Source: Candidatus Desulfarcum epimagneticum (GTDB taxonomy: Bacteria > Desulfobacterota > Desulfobacteria > Desulfobacterales > CR-1). Taken from it: DNA of 64,000 nucleotides. The notes beneath the pieces are model-generated. The model was not told the DNA's origin, did no database searches, and worked only from the letters and a program-made list of their open reading frames with translations. The translations under genes and the position numbers were made by a program. Location: assembly GCA_900659855.1 (NCBI GenBank), contig CAACVI010000050.1, positions 1 to 64,000 on the forward strand, read 5' to 3'. Within the stretch, counting starts at the first letter, position 1; each line of letters opens with the position of its first letter. Below, piece after piece: positions 35,000 to 43,536 of the stretch.

Positions 35000-36883
35000 T
35001 CACAAAATCCGTTTGAATGATTTTTCGATGGTTTTCACCGGCCATTGAATCCAGGAGGGGCGGCCGTGGGGGCAGTGGGAGGGATGGTCGCATTCGTCCA
35101 TTTCCTTTAAGAGATTTTTCATCTCTTCCATGGGCAGCCGCCGGCCGGATCGGACGGCGCTGTGGCAGGCGATCACCGCCATGCATTCGTCCAGGGCTTT
35201 TTCCACGCCCGGCGCGAAGCCGATTTCGGCCATTTTTTCGATCATGTCCGCGATGAGGCGTTTGATGTCCCGGTTGACGGCCATGGCCGGGACGGATTTC
35301 ACCGCGAAGGTGTTTCCCCCGAAGGGCTCCACCTCAAAACCCATGGCGGCGAGATCCGGGATCATTTCTTTCAGGAGTCCGGCCTCCCGGTAGCCGGTCT
35401 CAATGGTTTCGGGAATCAGCAGATTCTGGACGTCCGGGCGGTTTTCAGCCATGCTTTTTTTAAGCTTTTCAAAAATGACGCGCTCGTGGGCCGCGTGCGG
35501 GTCGATGATGGCCAGCCCTTCCGGTGATTCGCAAAGGATGTAGGCGTTCTTGAGGCGGCCGATGATCCGCATGTCTGAAAAGCGCTTTTTTTCCCACAGG
35601 GGGGCCTGCTCCTCTTTTTTGGGGGGGCGGCTTTCCGGTTTTTCCCTCTTTGTCTCTTCCGGGGTTGTCACGGGTTTTTCACGGAATTTTATTTCCGCTT
35701 GCGGACGGGGGGCGGCGCGGCTTTCAGGGGAAGAGGGGCGGCGGGCCGGGGAAGGGCGGCCGGGGGAGACGGATGGGGTCCGCCCGGCATAGTCGCTCAA
35801 TGTCTCAAAGACCCCGGCGGGCGAAGGCGCGCCCCCGCGAAGGGGTTTCGGCAAAGGGGGGAGCGGGGGACGCCGCCGGGCAAAAGGGGCGTCCAGCCCT
35901 TTCAAGGCGAGGGAAACGGCCCCGGCCACGGTTTCGTAAACGGCCCGGGGATCCGCGAATTTGACTTCCTGCTTGGCCGGGTGCACATTCACATCCACCT
36001 GATCAAAGGGCAGGGTCAAAAAAAGAACCGAGACCGGAAAACGGCCTTTCATCAGACGGCCTTCATATCCCTTTAAAAGCGCCTTTCGCATCACCGGGTC
36101 CCGGGCCGGGCGGCCGTTGATATACATGAATATCCGGGTCCCGGCGCTTCGGGCGCTATCGGGGGTCGATATCCAGCCGGACACGGACATGTCCCCGGGG
36201 GTTTCGGACTCCGCCCGGATCAGGCGGCCGGACAGATCGGCGCCCAGGACATCGATGATCCGGTCGGCCGGGTCCCGGACCGGGGGCCAGTTTTTGACGG
36301 CCCTTCCGTTATGGGAAAGGGTGAGGCGGACCTGGGGCCGCGCCATGGAAATGACCGCCACCGTGTCGGCGACGCGGCCCATCTCCGTTTGGGGGGTTTT
36401 TAAAAATTTTTTTCGGGCCGGGGTGTTGTAAAAAAGGTTTCTCACTGAAACCCGGGTTCCTTTGGGAAGGCCCGCCTCGGAGACTTTTTTCAGCCGGCCG
36501 CCCTCCATGAAAAGGACGGTTCCGGTCTCTGAGGCCTCATCCCGGGTCTCCAGCCTGAAACGGGACACCGAGGCGATGCTGGGCAGCGCCTCTCCCCGAA
36601 ATCCCAGGGTTTGGATGGAGAACAGGTCGTCGTCGGTGAAAATTTTTCCCGTGGCGTAGCGCTCAATGGACAGCATGGCGTCGTCGCGGCCCATGCCCTC
36701 GCCGTTGTCCGACACTTGGATGAGCGATTTTCCCCCGTTTTCCACAGCGATGTCCACGCGCGAGCTTCGGGCGTCCAGGGCGTTTTCAACCAGCTCCTTC
36801 ACCACGGAGGCGGGCCGCTCCACCACCTCGCCGGCGGCGATTTTGTTGGAAAGAATCTCCGGAAGGACCCTGATCCCGGCCAT
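35000..36883 (-). CDS. mutL: DNA mismatch repair protein MutL
   Basis: A 627-residue MutL. The N-terminal GHKL ATPase has IAAGEVVERPASVVKELVENALDA, DNGEGM and GFRGEALPSIASV. A Pro/Arg-rich linker spans about residues 340-440. The C-terminal domain carries DPHAAHERVIFE (461-472), which fits the DxHA(x)2E(x)4E endonuclease motif with Pro for Gln, plus ACHSAV (573) and CPHGRP (604), which build the metal site. The protein is therefore likely a nicking MutL, as in bacteria without MutH. It follows the small 63-residue gene by 3 bases in the gatC-gatA-mutL cluster. Confidence 0.94.
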   Translation of the reverse strand: MAGIRVLPEILSNKIAAGEVVERPASVVKELVENALDARSSRVDIAVENGGKSLIQVSDNGEGMGRDDAMLSIERYATGKIFTDDDLFSIQTLGFRGEALPSIASVSRFRLETRDEASETGTVLFMEGGRLKKVSEAGLPKGTRVSVRNLFYNTPARKKFLKTPQTEMGRVADTVAVISMARPQVRLTLSHNGRAVKNWPPVRDPADRIIDVLGADLSGRLIRAESETPGDMSVSGWISTPDSARSAGTRIFMYINGRPARDPVMRKALLKGYEGRLMKGRFPVSVLFLTLPFDQVDVNVHPAKQEVKFADPRAVYETVAGAVSLALKGLDAPFARRRPPLPPLPKPLRGGAPSPAGVFETLSDYAGRTPSVSPGRPSPARRPSSPESRAAPRPQAEIKFREKPVTTPEETKREKPESRPPKKEEQAPLWEKKRFSDMRIIGRLKNAYILCESPEGLAIIDPHAAHERVIFEKLKKSMAENRPDVQNLLIPETIETGYREAGLLKEMIPDLAAMGFEVEPFGGNTFAVKSVPAMAVNRDIKRLIADMIEKMAEIGFAPGVEKALDECMAVIACHSAVRSGRRLPMEEMKNLLKEMDECDHPSHCPHGRPSWIQWPVKTIEKSFKRIL

Positions 36884-36886
36884 GGG

Positions 36887-37078
36887 TCAAAGGCCCCCTT
36901 CCGTCTCTTCCCCCCGGGCCAGCCGTCCCAGAAAATCCACATTTTTTGGGGACAGGTCGAATTTCATCCCGGCCTCGCCAACCAGCGCGTCGGGTTTTTT
37001 TTCGGGGTTTGAGAGGCGCTGTTCCGAGATCCACTTGACGGCTTTTCGAATGTCTTCGCCTTCAGGCTGTATGCTCAT
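36887..37078 (-). CDS. Small conserved protein between gatA and mutL
   Basis: A 63-residue protein (SIQPEGEDIRKAVKWISEQR ... KFDLSPKNVDFLGRLARGEE) with no motif I can name. It is helical and charged. GGAG stands upstream of the ATG. It begins 11 bases after the gatA stop and ends 3 bases before mutL, so it is certainly co-transcribed. It may be a regulator or adaptor, but nothing in the sequence shows this. Confidence 0.7.
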   Translation of the reverse strand: MSIQPEGEDIRKAVKWISEQRLSNPEKKPDALVGEAGMKFDLSPKNVDFLGRLARGEETEGGL

Positions 37079-37089
37079 GGCGGTCTCCT

Positions 37090-38550
37090 TTATAAAGGGG
37101 GTTTTCGGGCGCGAAAATCCGAGTTTTGCTCCAGGTTCCAGGCTGTTTTGAAAAGCGCGCCCTCGTTGAAATGTCGGGCGGTCATCTGAAGACCGATGGG
37201 AAGCCCATTGGATGAAAAACCGCAGGGGACCGATATTCCCGGAACGCCCGCCAGGTTGGCCGAAAGGGTGAAAACGTCCGAGAGATACATGGCCAGGGGA
37301 TCGTCGACGATTTCCCCGATCTCAAGCGCCGGGGTGGGGGCGGTGGGCGAGGCGATGACATCGCATGTCTCAAAGGCTTTTTCGTAGTCGGCCTTGATCA
37401 GGGTCCTGGCCTGGGACGCCTTTTTGTAATAGGCGTCATAGTACCCGGCCGACAGACAGTAGGTCCCTATGATGATTCGGCGCTTCACCTCCCGGCCGAA
37501 TCCCCTGGAGCGCGTGTTTCGGTACATGTCCATGAGGGCGGTCTGGTCTTTGTCCCGAAAGCCATATTTGATCCCGTCGTAGCGGGCCAGGTTGGAGCTG
37601 GCCTCAGACGGCGCGATGACGTAGTAGGCCGCCACCGCGTGTCGGGTGTGGGGAAGGGAGACCTCCACGCATTTGGCCCCCAGGCTCTCCAGAAGCTGGA
37701 CGGCCTGGTTGACCGCCGCCGCCACTTCGGGGTCCAGACCCTCTGGGTCTTTGTATTCTTTTGAGATTCCGATGACGGTTCCTTTGAGTCCCTTTGTGAA
37801 AAAAGAGGTGTGGTCCGGCGCGTCATGGGGCGCCGAGGTGGAGTCTTTGGGGTCATGGCCCGCGATGGCGTTCAGGATCAGCGCGCAGTCCGACACGTTT
37901 CGGCCCATGGGGCCGATCTGGTCCAGGGAGGAGGCGAAGGCCACCAGGCCGAACCGGGAGACCCGGCCATAAGTAGGCTTTACGCCCACCACACCGCAGT
38001 GAGAGGCGGGTTGTCGGATGGAGCCCCCGGTGTCTGATCCCAGGGCGCCCAGACACATGCCGGCGGCCGCGGCCGCGGCCGATCCCCCGCTTGATCCCCC
38101 GGGAATCCGGGACAGGTCCCAGGGGTTTCGGGTGATTTTAATGCCTGAGTTTTCGGTGGACGAACCCATGGCGAATTCGTCCATGTTGGTTTTTCCCACG
38201 ATCACGGCGCCTGCGTCTTTGAGCCTTTGGGCGACATGGGCGTCGTAGGGTGGGACAAAGTCGCTGAGTATTTTCGAGGCGCAGGTGGTCCTTAAGTTTT
38301 TGACGCAGATCAGGTCTTTGAGGGCCAAAGGAATGCCGGAAAGGGGTTTCATCCGGCCGTTTTGAATGTCCCCGTCGGCTTTTTCGGCCTGCTCAAGGGC
38401 CATGTCCCCGGCCACCGTGATATAGGCCCCGACCCGGTCCTCCACTTCCTCGATCCGCCCAAGGACCGACGATGTCAGCTCCCGGGCGGATATCTCTTTT
38501 TTTTTCAAAAGCCTTAAGGCCTCCGCAATGCCAAGCTCCCACAGGTTCAT
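37090..38550 (-). CDS. gatA: Glutamyl-tRNA(Gln) amidotransferase subunit A
   Basis: A 486-residue amidase-signature protein. It has IPLALKDLICVK (catalytic Lys), GGSSGGSAAA, GALGSDTGGSIRQPA and GVVGVKPTYGRVSRFG, specific for GatA. With GatB and GatC it converts Glu-tRNA(Gln), and often Asp-tRNA(Asn), to the amidated form. GatB is not in the window. A degenerate copy of the dispersed repeat separates it from gatC. Confidence 0.95.
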   Translation of the reverse strand: MNLWELGIAEALRLLKKKEISARELTSSVLGRIEEVEDRVGAYITVAGDMALEQAEKADGDIQNGRMKPLSGIPLALKDLICVKNLRTTCASKILSDFVPPYDAHVAQRLKDAGAVIVGKTNMDEFAMGSSTENSGIKITRNPWDLSRIPGGSSGGSAAAAAAGMCLGALGSDTGGSIRQPASHCGVVGVKPTYGRVSRFGLVAFASSLDQIGPMGRNVSDCALILNAIAGHDPKDSTSAPHDAPDHTSFFTKGLKGTVIGISKEYKDPEGLDPEVAAAVNQAVQLLESLGAKCVEVSLPHTRHAVAAYYVIAPSEASSNLARYDGIKYGFRDKDQTALMDMYRNTRSRGFGREVKRRIIIGTYCLSAGYYDAYYKKASQARTLIKADYEKAFETCDVIASPTAPTPALEIGEIVDDPLAMYLSDVFTLSANLAGVPGISVPCGFSSNGLPIGLQMTARHFNEGALFKTAWNLEQNSDFRARKPPL

Positions 38551-38584
38551 TTTTTCTTCAAAAGTCCTTTTTAAAATTCAGTGG

Positions 38585-38661
38585 TTGATAAACGATTAAA
38601 AAACAGATCAGACGGCGTCGCGTGATATACAAGGCGCGGCGGTTTTTTTACGATGCCGTCA
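38585..38661. repeat. Dispersed palindromic repeat, copy E (degenerate)
   Basis: TTGATAAACGATTAAAAAAC, GATATACAAGGCGCGGCGG and TTTTTTTACGATGCCGTCA are recognisable, but the inner palindrome is missing. The final TCA, read on the minus strand, is the TGA stop of gatC. Confidence 0.75.
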
Positions 38662-38946
38662 CTCGATGATTTTCGGCGCCACAAAAAGCCCCTCATCCTC
38701 TTCCGGCGCGTTGGCCAGAAGCGCGTCCCGGTCCGCGGGCGCTTTTTTTTCGTCGTCCCGCAAAGCGTTGGTCAAAGAAACGGCGTGGAAGGTCGGGGCC
38801 ACTCCTTCGGTGTCGGCTTTGGCCAGGGTGTCCACGTATTCCAGGATTTCCCCGATCTGGCGGGCGAAATCGGCCATGGACTCCCCGGAAAGATCAAGCC
38901 GGGCCAACTCCGCCACATGGACGATCTCTTTTTCGGTTATTTTCAT
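38659..38946 (-). CDS. gatC: Glutamyl-tRNA(Gln) amidotransferase subunit C
   Basis: A 95-residue GatC: KITEKEIVHVAELARLDLSGE, EILEYVDTLAKADTEGVAPTFH and a C-terminal LLANAPEEDEGLFVAPKII, all conserved. It holds GatA and GatB together. GAGGAAAA precedes the ATG. Its TGA stop lies in the end of repeat copy E. Confidence 0.93.
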   Translation of the reverse strand: MKITEKEIVHVAELARLDLSGESMADFARQIGEILEYVDTLAKADTEGVAPTFHAVSLTNALRDDEKKAPADRDALLANAPEEDEGLFVAPKIIE

Positions 38947-39018
38947 TTTTCCTCTATTTTCATTTTTTATGGATTTCTCAGAGATGATGATTTTCTCTCG
39001 TTTTACAAACGCCTGATT

Positions 39019-39729
39019 TCAATCTCTCTTCTCCATCAGCACAATGGCCGAAAATCCTTTTCGGGACAGCGCTTTCGCGGCGGCCCCGGCTTTTTTCCGG
39101 GTGGCGAAATTCCCGACCCGCACCCGGTGATACCGGCCTTTCCCGGGAACAACGCCGGGGGTCCGGTACGCCGAATACCCCCGGCGTTTCAAATCCGCCG
39201 CGATTTTTTCGGCGGCCTCGGGATTTTTCATGGATGCCACCTGGACGGTGAAGCGTTTCCGGGGTTTGGGCGGGGGTTTTGAGGAAACCGACGGGGCTTT
39301 CTTTCTCCGAACGGCGGGCCGAAGAGGCTTCCCGACGTTTTTTTGCGATTTTTTCAGATCCTCGTAAAAAGTCAGATCGGTTTTTTTGGCCGATCCCCCC
39401 CGGTGGATATTGAGCGCTTTGTATTCCTTTTCCCGGGCCTCTTTTTGGGCCCGGGCCACTTCCCGCCCGATGTCCGGGGCGGGGTCCGTGAACGGGGCCG
39501 TTCCCCGGCCCACGAAGACGCCTAAGGCAAACATCCAGAATGAGGCCAGGATGACAAAGAGCCACCGGGCCATAAACGCCCGGAAATAAGCGGCCAGGGC
39601 CTTTGTGTTCCGGGGTTTGGCCCAGGGTTTTGTGTGCCGGGGTTTCGCCCGGGGTTTTGCCGGGGGCTTTTTTCCTGTTTTTTTTCCGGCGCCGCCGGTT
39701 GTCTGTTTCTTTTTTTTCAAAATGGCCAC
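39019..39729 (-). CDS. SPOR-domain membrane protein
   Basis: A 236-residue protein from GTG 39729, chosen because GAGGA is 7 bases upstream and the gene then begins 10 bases after argS. A Lys/Pro-rich cytoplasmic part (1-50) is followed by one membrane helix (about 55-75, RWLFVILASFWMFALGVFVG). A charged linker leads to a SPOR domain (about 158-236, FTVQVASMKNPEAAEKIAADLKRRGYSAY). SPOR domains bind denuded glycan at the septum, so a division role is likely. It sits between argS and gatC, a common arrangement in related bacteria. Confidence 0.85.
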   Translation of the reverse strand: MAILKKKKQTTGGAGKKTGKKPPAKPRAKPRHTKPWAKPRNTKALAAYFRAFMARWLFVILASFWMFALGVFVGRGTAPFTDPAPDIGREVARAQKEAREKEYKALNIHRGGSAKKTDLTFYEDLKKSQKNVGKPLRPAVRRKKAPSVSSKPPPKPRKRFTVQVASMKNPEAAEKIAADLKRRGYSAYRTPGVVPGKGRYHRVRVGNFATRKKAGAAAKALSRKGFSAIVLMEKRD

Positions 39730-39739
39730 GCCGGGTTCC

Positions 39740-41404
39740 TCACATTTTTTCAGGCGCCGAGACCCCCAGGAGCCCAAGGCCGTTTCGGATCACTTTTTTC
39801 AGCGCCAGGGCCATGTAAAGGCGGGCCGAGGACGGGCCGGGGTCGTCGGTCAATATACGCCGGCGGTTGTAATAGGAATGAAACAGCCCGGCCAGGTCCG
39901 TTAAAAAAAAGGCGATCCGGTGGGGCTCCATCAAAGCCGCGCTTTCCCGGACGGTCTCCGGATACCGGGACATGGCCTTGATCAGGGCCAGGTCCTCGGG
40001 CGCGTTTAAGGCCGCCAGCGCCCCGGGGTCCGGCGCGCCGCCGGAAAGGCCGATATTTCGGGCCTTTTCAGCCACGCTGGATATGCGGGCGTGGACGTAC
40101 TGAACATAGTGCACCGGGTTTTCGTTGGTCTTTTTTTTGGCCAGATCAATGTCGAAATCCAGGGGGCTTTCATGGCGCCGGGTCAGAAAGATAAACCGGG
40201 CCGCGTCGGCGCCCACCTCGTCCACCACGTCCTTGAGGGTGACGAATTCCCCGGCCCGGGTGGACATGGCCACAGGTTTTTGGTTTCGCAAAAGATTGAC
40301 CAGGCGAACCAGGACCACGTCAAAGCGCTCCCCGGCTTTGTCCACCGCCTCCGTCGCCGCCTTCATCCGGGGAATGTAGCCGTGGTGGTCGGCGCCCCAC
40401 ACATCGATGACCCGGTGAAACCCCCGGGAAAACTTGTCGTGGTGGTAGGCGATGTCCGAGGCGAAATAGGTGGTCAGACCGTCTTTTTTGATCACCACCC
40501 GGTCTTTTTCGTCGCCGTAATCCGATGTCTTGAACCACAGCGCCCCGTCCTTTTCATAAACGGCGCCGGTTTTTTTGAGATCATTCAAAAGGGAAAAGAC
40601 CCGCTCTGAGTCAAACAGACTTTTTTCGCTGAACCAGCGGTCAAAGGTCACGCCGAAGCGCTCCAGGTCGTTTCGGATTCCCTCCAGGATGGCGTCGGCG
40701 GAAAAGGAGGCGCAGATGCCGATGGACTCCTTTTCGTCAAGCTCCAAAAGTTTGTCCTGGTGGATGTCTTTGACCTGAAGCGCCAGATCCCGCACATAGG
40801 CGCCCTGGTAGCAGTCTTCGGGAAAGTCCGCCGTTTGGCCGAAAAGCTCGCGGTAGCGGAGGAAAACGGATTGGCCCAGGGTCCTTATCTGGCGTCCCGA
40901 GTCGTTGATGTAGTACTCCCGCTGAACCTCGTACCCGCAAAAGGAAAGAATGCGGGCCAACGTGTCGCCCAAAGCGGCGCCCCGGCCGTGCCCCACATGG
41001 AGAGGGCCCGTGGGGTTCGCGCTGACGAACTCCACCTGAACTTTTTCGCCCCGGCCCATGTCACAGGCCCCGTGGGCGGCGTCCTTTTCGTGGATGTCAC
41101 GCAAAACCCCATGCCAGGCCTCCGGGGACATGAAGAAATTGATGAAGCCGGGCCCGGCGATCTCGATTTTTTCAATGATTCCGCCCGGGGCGTCCATGCC
41201 TTTCTGGATGCGCTGAGCGATGTCCCGGGGGGGGCGTTTGCACAGTGAGGCCAGCTTCATGGCGATATTGGTGGAGAAATCCCCCTGTTTTTCAAATTTG
41301 GGGGTCTCCAGCTCGATTTCAGGGATATCGGCCCGGGCGAGTTCTCCCCTTTCCATGGCGTCTTTGACGGCTGTTTCGATTTTTTCAGACAGTTGGTTTT
41401 TCAT
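39740..41404 (-). CDS. argS: Arginyl-tRNA synthetase
   Basis: A 554-residue class I synthetase. The N-terminal Add-1 domain ends in GPGFINFF. The HIGH motif is HVGH (136-139) in NPTGPLHVGHGRGAALGD, and the KMSK region is MSTRAGEFVTL, which is normal for many ArgS lacking a canonical KMSK. The anticodon-binding domain ends the protein. The ATG at 41404 is the family start; an upstream in-frame extension to 41566 is not conserved in character and is rejected. Confidence 0.95.
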   Translation of the reverse strand: MKNQLSEKIETAVKDAMERGELARADIPEIELETPKFEKQGDFSTNIAMKLASLCKRPPRDIAQRIQKGMDAPGGIIEKIEIAGPGFINFFMSPEAWHGVLRDIHEKDAAHGACDMGRGEKVQVEFVSANPTGPLHVGHGRGAALGDTLARILSFCGYEVQREYYINDSGRQIRTLGQSVFLRYRELFGQTADFPEDCYQGAYVRDLALQVKDIHQDKLLELDEKESIGICASFSADAILEGIRNDLERFGVTFDRWFSEKSLFDSERVFSLLNDLKKTGAVYEKDGALWFKTSDYGDEKDRVVIKKDGLTTYFASDIAYHHDKFSRGFHRVIDVWGADHHGYIPRMKAATEAVDKAGERFDVVLVRLVNLLRNQKPVAMSTRAGEFVTLKDVVDEVGADAARFIFLTRRHESPLDFDIDLAKKKTNENPVHYVQYVHARISSVAEKARNIGLSGGAPDPGALAALNAPEDLALIKAMSRYPETVRESAALMEPHRIAFFLTDLAGLFHSYYNRRRILTDDPGPSSARLYMALALKKVIRNGLGLLGVSAPEKM

Positions 41405-41460
41405 GTGTGTGATCCACTCATCAAAATAAATTAGGGGGCGCCGCGGATGTCCGGGCGGCT

Positions 41461-42651
41461 TTATTTGGCCATGAGGCTTTCCACCGCCCCTTCCAGGCCG
41501 TCCAGGGACAGCTCGAACATGGGGAAAATGCTTCCGATCTCGCCGATGGTCCGGGTGTAGCCCCACATCCTTTCCGGGACGGGGTTGAGCCAGGCGCAGT
41601 GGGGAAAGGTCTCGGCCATAAACCTCAGGCGCTCAATACTGGGTTTGCCGCTTCTTTCCTCCAGATGGATGGAGCCGTCCGTGGCCATCAGCTCGTAGGG
41701 CGCCATGCTGGCGTCGCCCACCAGGATGAGCCGGGTTTCGGGATCAAACCGGGCGAATTCGTTCACGGATTTGGGTTTTTTGTACCGGGCCGGGTCCTCC
41801 CACAGGGTGTCGTAGATGGTGTTGTGGAAAAAAAAGGTTTTCAGCTCCTTGAACTGGGCCCGGGAATAATCGAAAAGGGTCTGCACCATGGCGATGTAGG
41901 GGTCCATGGACCATCCGCCGTTGTCGATGGCGATGACGATTTTCAGAAGGTCTTTTAAACTTCTGTCAAAGACGATTTCGATTTCCCCGGCGTTTTTCAT
42001 GGTTTTGTAGATGGTCTCGTCGATGTTCACCATGTCCCGGGGGCCGTGGGGAATCATGTTCCGCAGGCGTTTTAAGGCCTCGCCCATCATGGCCTGGGTC
42101 AGGGGGCCGGAATGGGAGTAGTCTTTGTAGCGCCGGTCCATGGCCACCTTCACCGCCGATTTGTTCCGGGACATGCCCCCCACCCGCATGCCCCCGGGGT
42201 GATTCCCTGAATGGCCCACAGGCGAGGTCCCGCCGGTTCCGATCCACTTGCTCCCCCCGTCGTGGCGCCCGTCCTGGTCTTTGAGACGCTTTTTGAAGTA
42301 CTCGATGAGTTCTTCAGGCGTCATTTTGGCGGCCTCCTCCGGGTCCATGCCCAGGGCCTCGGCGATGGTCTGGGGGTCTTTGAGCCACTCTTCCAGCATG
42401 GACCGGGCCATCTGGTCCAGGTTGAGGTCTTCAAAATCCGGCAGGTCGGCGTCGTGGAAATAATGGGCGAATATCTGGTCGAACATGTCGAAATAGCGCT
42501 CGCTTTTGACCAGAATGGCCCGGGAGGCCGTGTAAAAGCTGTCCAGGGACCGGATGAGCCCCCGGGCCAGCGCCCTTTGGAGGGTCAGAAACGAGGTGGG
42601 CGACACCGGGATGCCCGCGTTTTTCATGATGTAGAAGAACGGGATAAACAT
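41461..42651 (-). CDS. VWA-domain protein, CoxE-like partner of MoxR
   Basis: A 396-residue protein. An N-terminal helical domain is followed by a Gly/His-rich linker (RHDGGSKWIGTGGTSPVGHSGNHPGG) and a VWA-like domain. Its MIDAS is altered: AIDNGGWSMDPY (243-248) instead of DxSxS, so metal binding may differ. The gene begins 3 bases after the MoxR ATPase stop. MoxR/VWA pairs act as chaperone machines that insert metals or mature enzymes. The client is not evident; the flanking MetE-like gene is a candidate by position only. Confidence 0.82.
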   Translation of the reverse strand: MFIPFFYIMKNAGIPVSPTSFLTLQRALARGLIRSLDSFYTASRAILVKSERYFDMFDQIFAHYFHDADLPDFEDLNLDQMARSMLEEWLKDPQTIAEALGMDPEEAAKMTPEELIEYFKKRLKDQDGRHDGGSKWIGTGGTSPVGHSGNHPGGMRVGGMSRNKSAVKVAMDRRYKDYSHSGPLTQAMMGEALKRLRNMIPHGPRDMVNIDETIYKTMKNAGEIEIVFDRSLKDLLKIVIAIDNGGWSMDPYIAMVQTLFDYSRAQFKELKTFFFHNTIYDTLWEDPARYKKPKSVNEFARFDPETRLILVGDASMAPYELMATDGSIHLEERSGKPSIERLRFMAETFPHCAWLNPVPERMWGYTRTIGEIGSIFPMFELSLDGLEGAVESLMAK

Positions 42652-42654
42652 GGC

Positions 42655-43506
42655 TTAATACAGTCTCCGCCGGGTCGAGGCCTTGGAGGCCAGGGCGTAG
42701 TCCCGGCTTTTTTTGAACAGGATGCCCAGAAAGGGCGTCTCTCCCTTTAAAAGTTTTTTGGGTTTGAAATCCGTGTCCATGGCCAGCGCCCGGATCCAGT
42801 TGATCAGCTCCCGGGTGGCCGGGCGTTTCTCAATGGAGTCCAGCTCCCTGAGGCGGTAAAAGGTGGAGATGGCGTTTTCCTCCAGGTCGGAGTCGATGTT
42901 CGGAAAATGGACCCGGATGATTTTTTTCATCATTTTGGGGTCCGGAAAGGCGATGTGGTGAAAGTTGCACCTTCCCAGGAAGGGATCGGACAAATCCTTC
43001 TTGGCGTTGGAGGTGATGATGATCACCGGCCTGATTTTCGCGGGCACTGTTTTGTCGATTTCAATGATGTCAAACTCCATCTGGTCCAGCACGTCCAGCA
43101 TGTCGTCCTGGAAATCCGTGTCCGCCTTGTCGATTTCGTCGATGAGCAGGATGGTTCTTTCCCCGGCCGTGAACGCCTGGCCGATTTTTCCCATCTTGAT
43201 GTAATCCTCGATATTGCTCACGTCCCGGCTGGAGTCCCCGAACCGGCTGTCATTGAGCCTTGTCAGGGTGTCGTACTGGTACAGCGCGTCGATGAGTTTC
43301 ATGCTGGATTTCACGTTCAAAACAATCAGCGGCATGCCCAGGCTCTCGGCGATGGCGTGGGCCAGCATGGTTTTTCCCGTTCCGGGCTCCCCTTTCAGCA
43401 AAAGGGGCATTTCCAGATCCATGGTGATGTTGACGATGTCGGCCAGTTCCTTGTCCAGAACATAGCGCCGGGCTCCTGAAAAAGAGGGCGCTTCTTGCTT
43501 TTTCAT
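42655..43506 (-). CDS. MoxR-family AAA+ ATPase
   Basis: A 283-residue AAA+ protein. Walker A is GEPGTGKT (39-46), Walker B is ILLIDEIDKAD (about 118), and sensor 1 is PVIIITSNAKKDLSDPFLGRC. It ends with the lid domain and a short basic tail. It forms a two-gene unit with the VWA protein downstream. The likely role is ATP-driven assembly or activation of a metalloenzyme. Confidence 0.87.
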   Translation of the reverse strand: MKKQEAPSFSGARRYVLDKELADIVNITMDLEMPLLLKGEPGTGKTMLAHAIAESLGMPLIVLNVKSSMKLIDALYQYDTLTRLNDSRFGDSSRDVSNIEDYIKMGKIGQAFTAGERTILLIDEIDKADTDFQDDMLDVLDQMEFDIIEIDKTVPAKIRPVIIITSNAKKDLSDPFLGRCNFHHIAFPDPKMMKKIIRVHFPNIDSDLEENAISTFYRLRELDSIEKRPATRELINWIRALAMDTDFKPKKLLKGETPFLGILFKKSRDYALASKASTRRRLY

Positions 43507-43536
43507 ATTTTTTTCCTGATTTTTTTGGTTTTTGTT

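Noticed and set aside
41404-41566. N-terminal extension of ArgS by 54 residues
   Set aside because: The extra residues are Arg/Pro/Gly-rich shadow-like sequence, and the family start at 41404 gives a normal-length enzyme.
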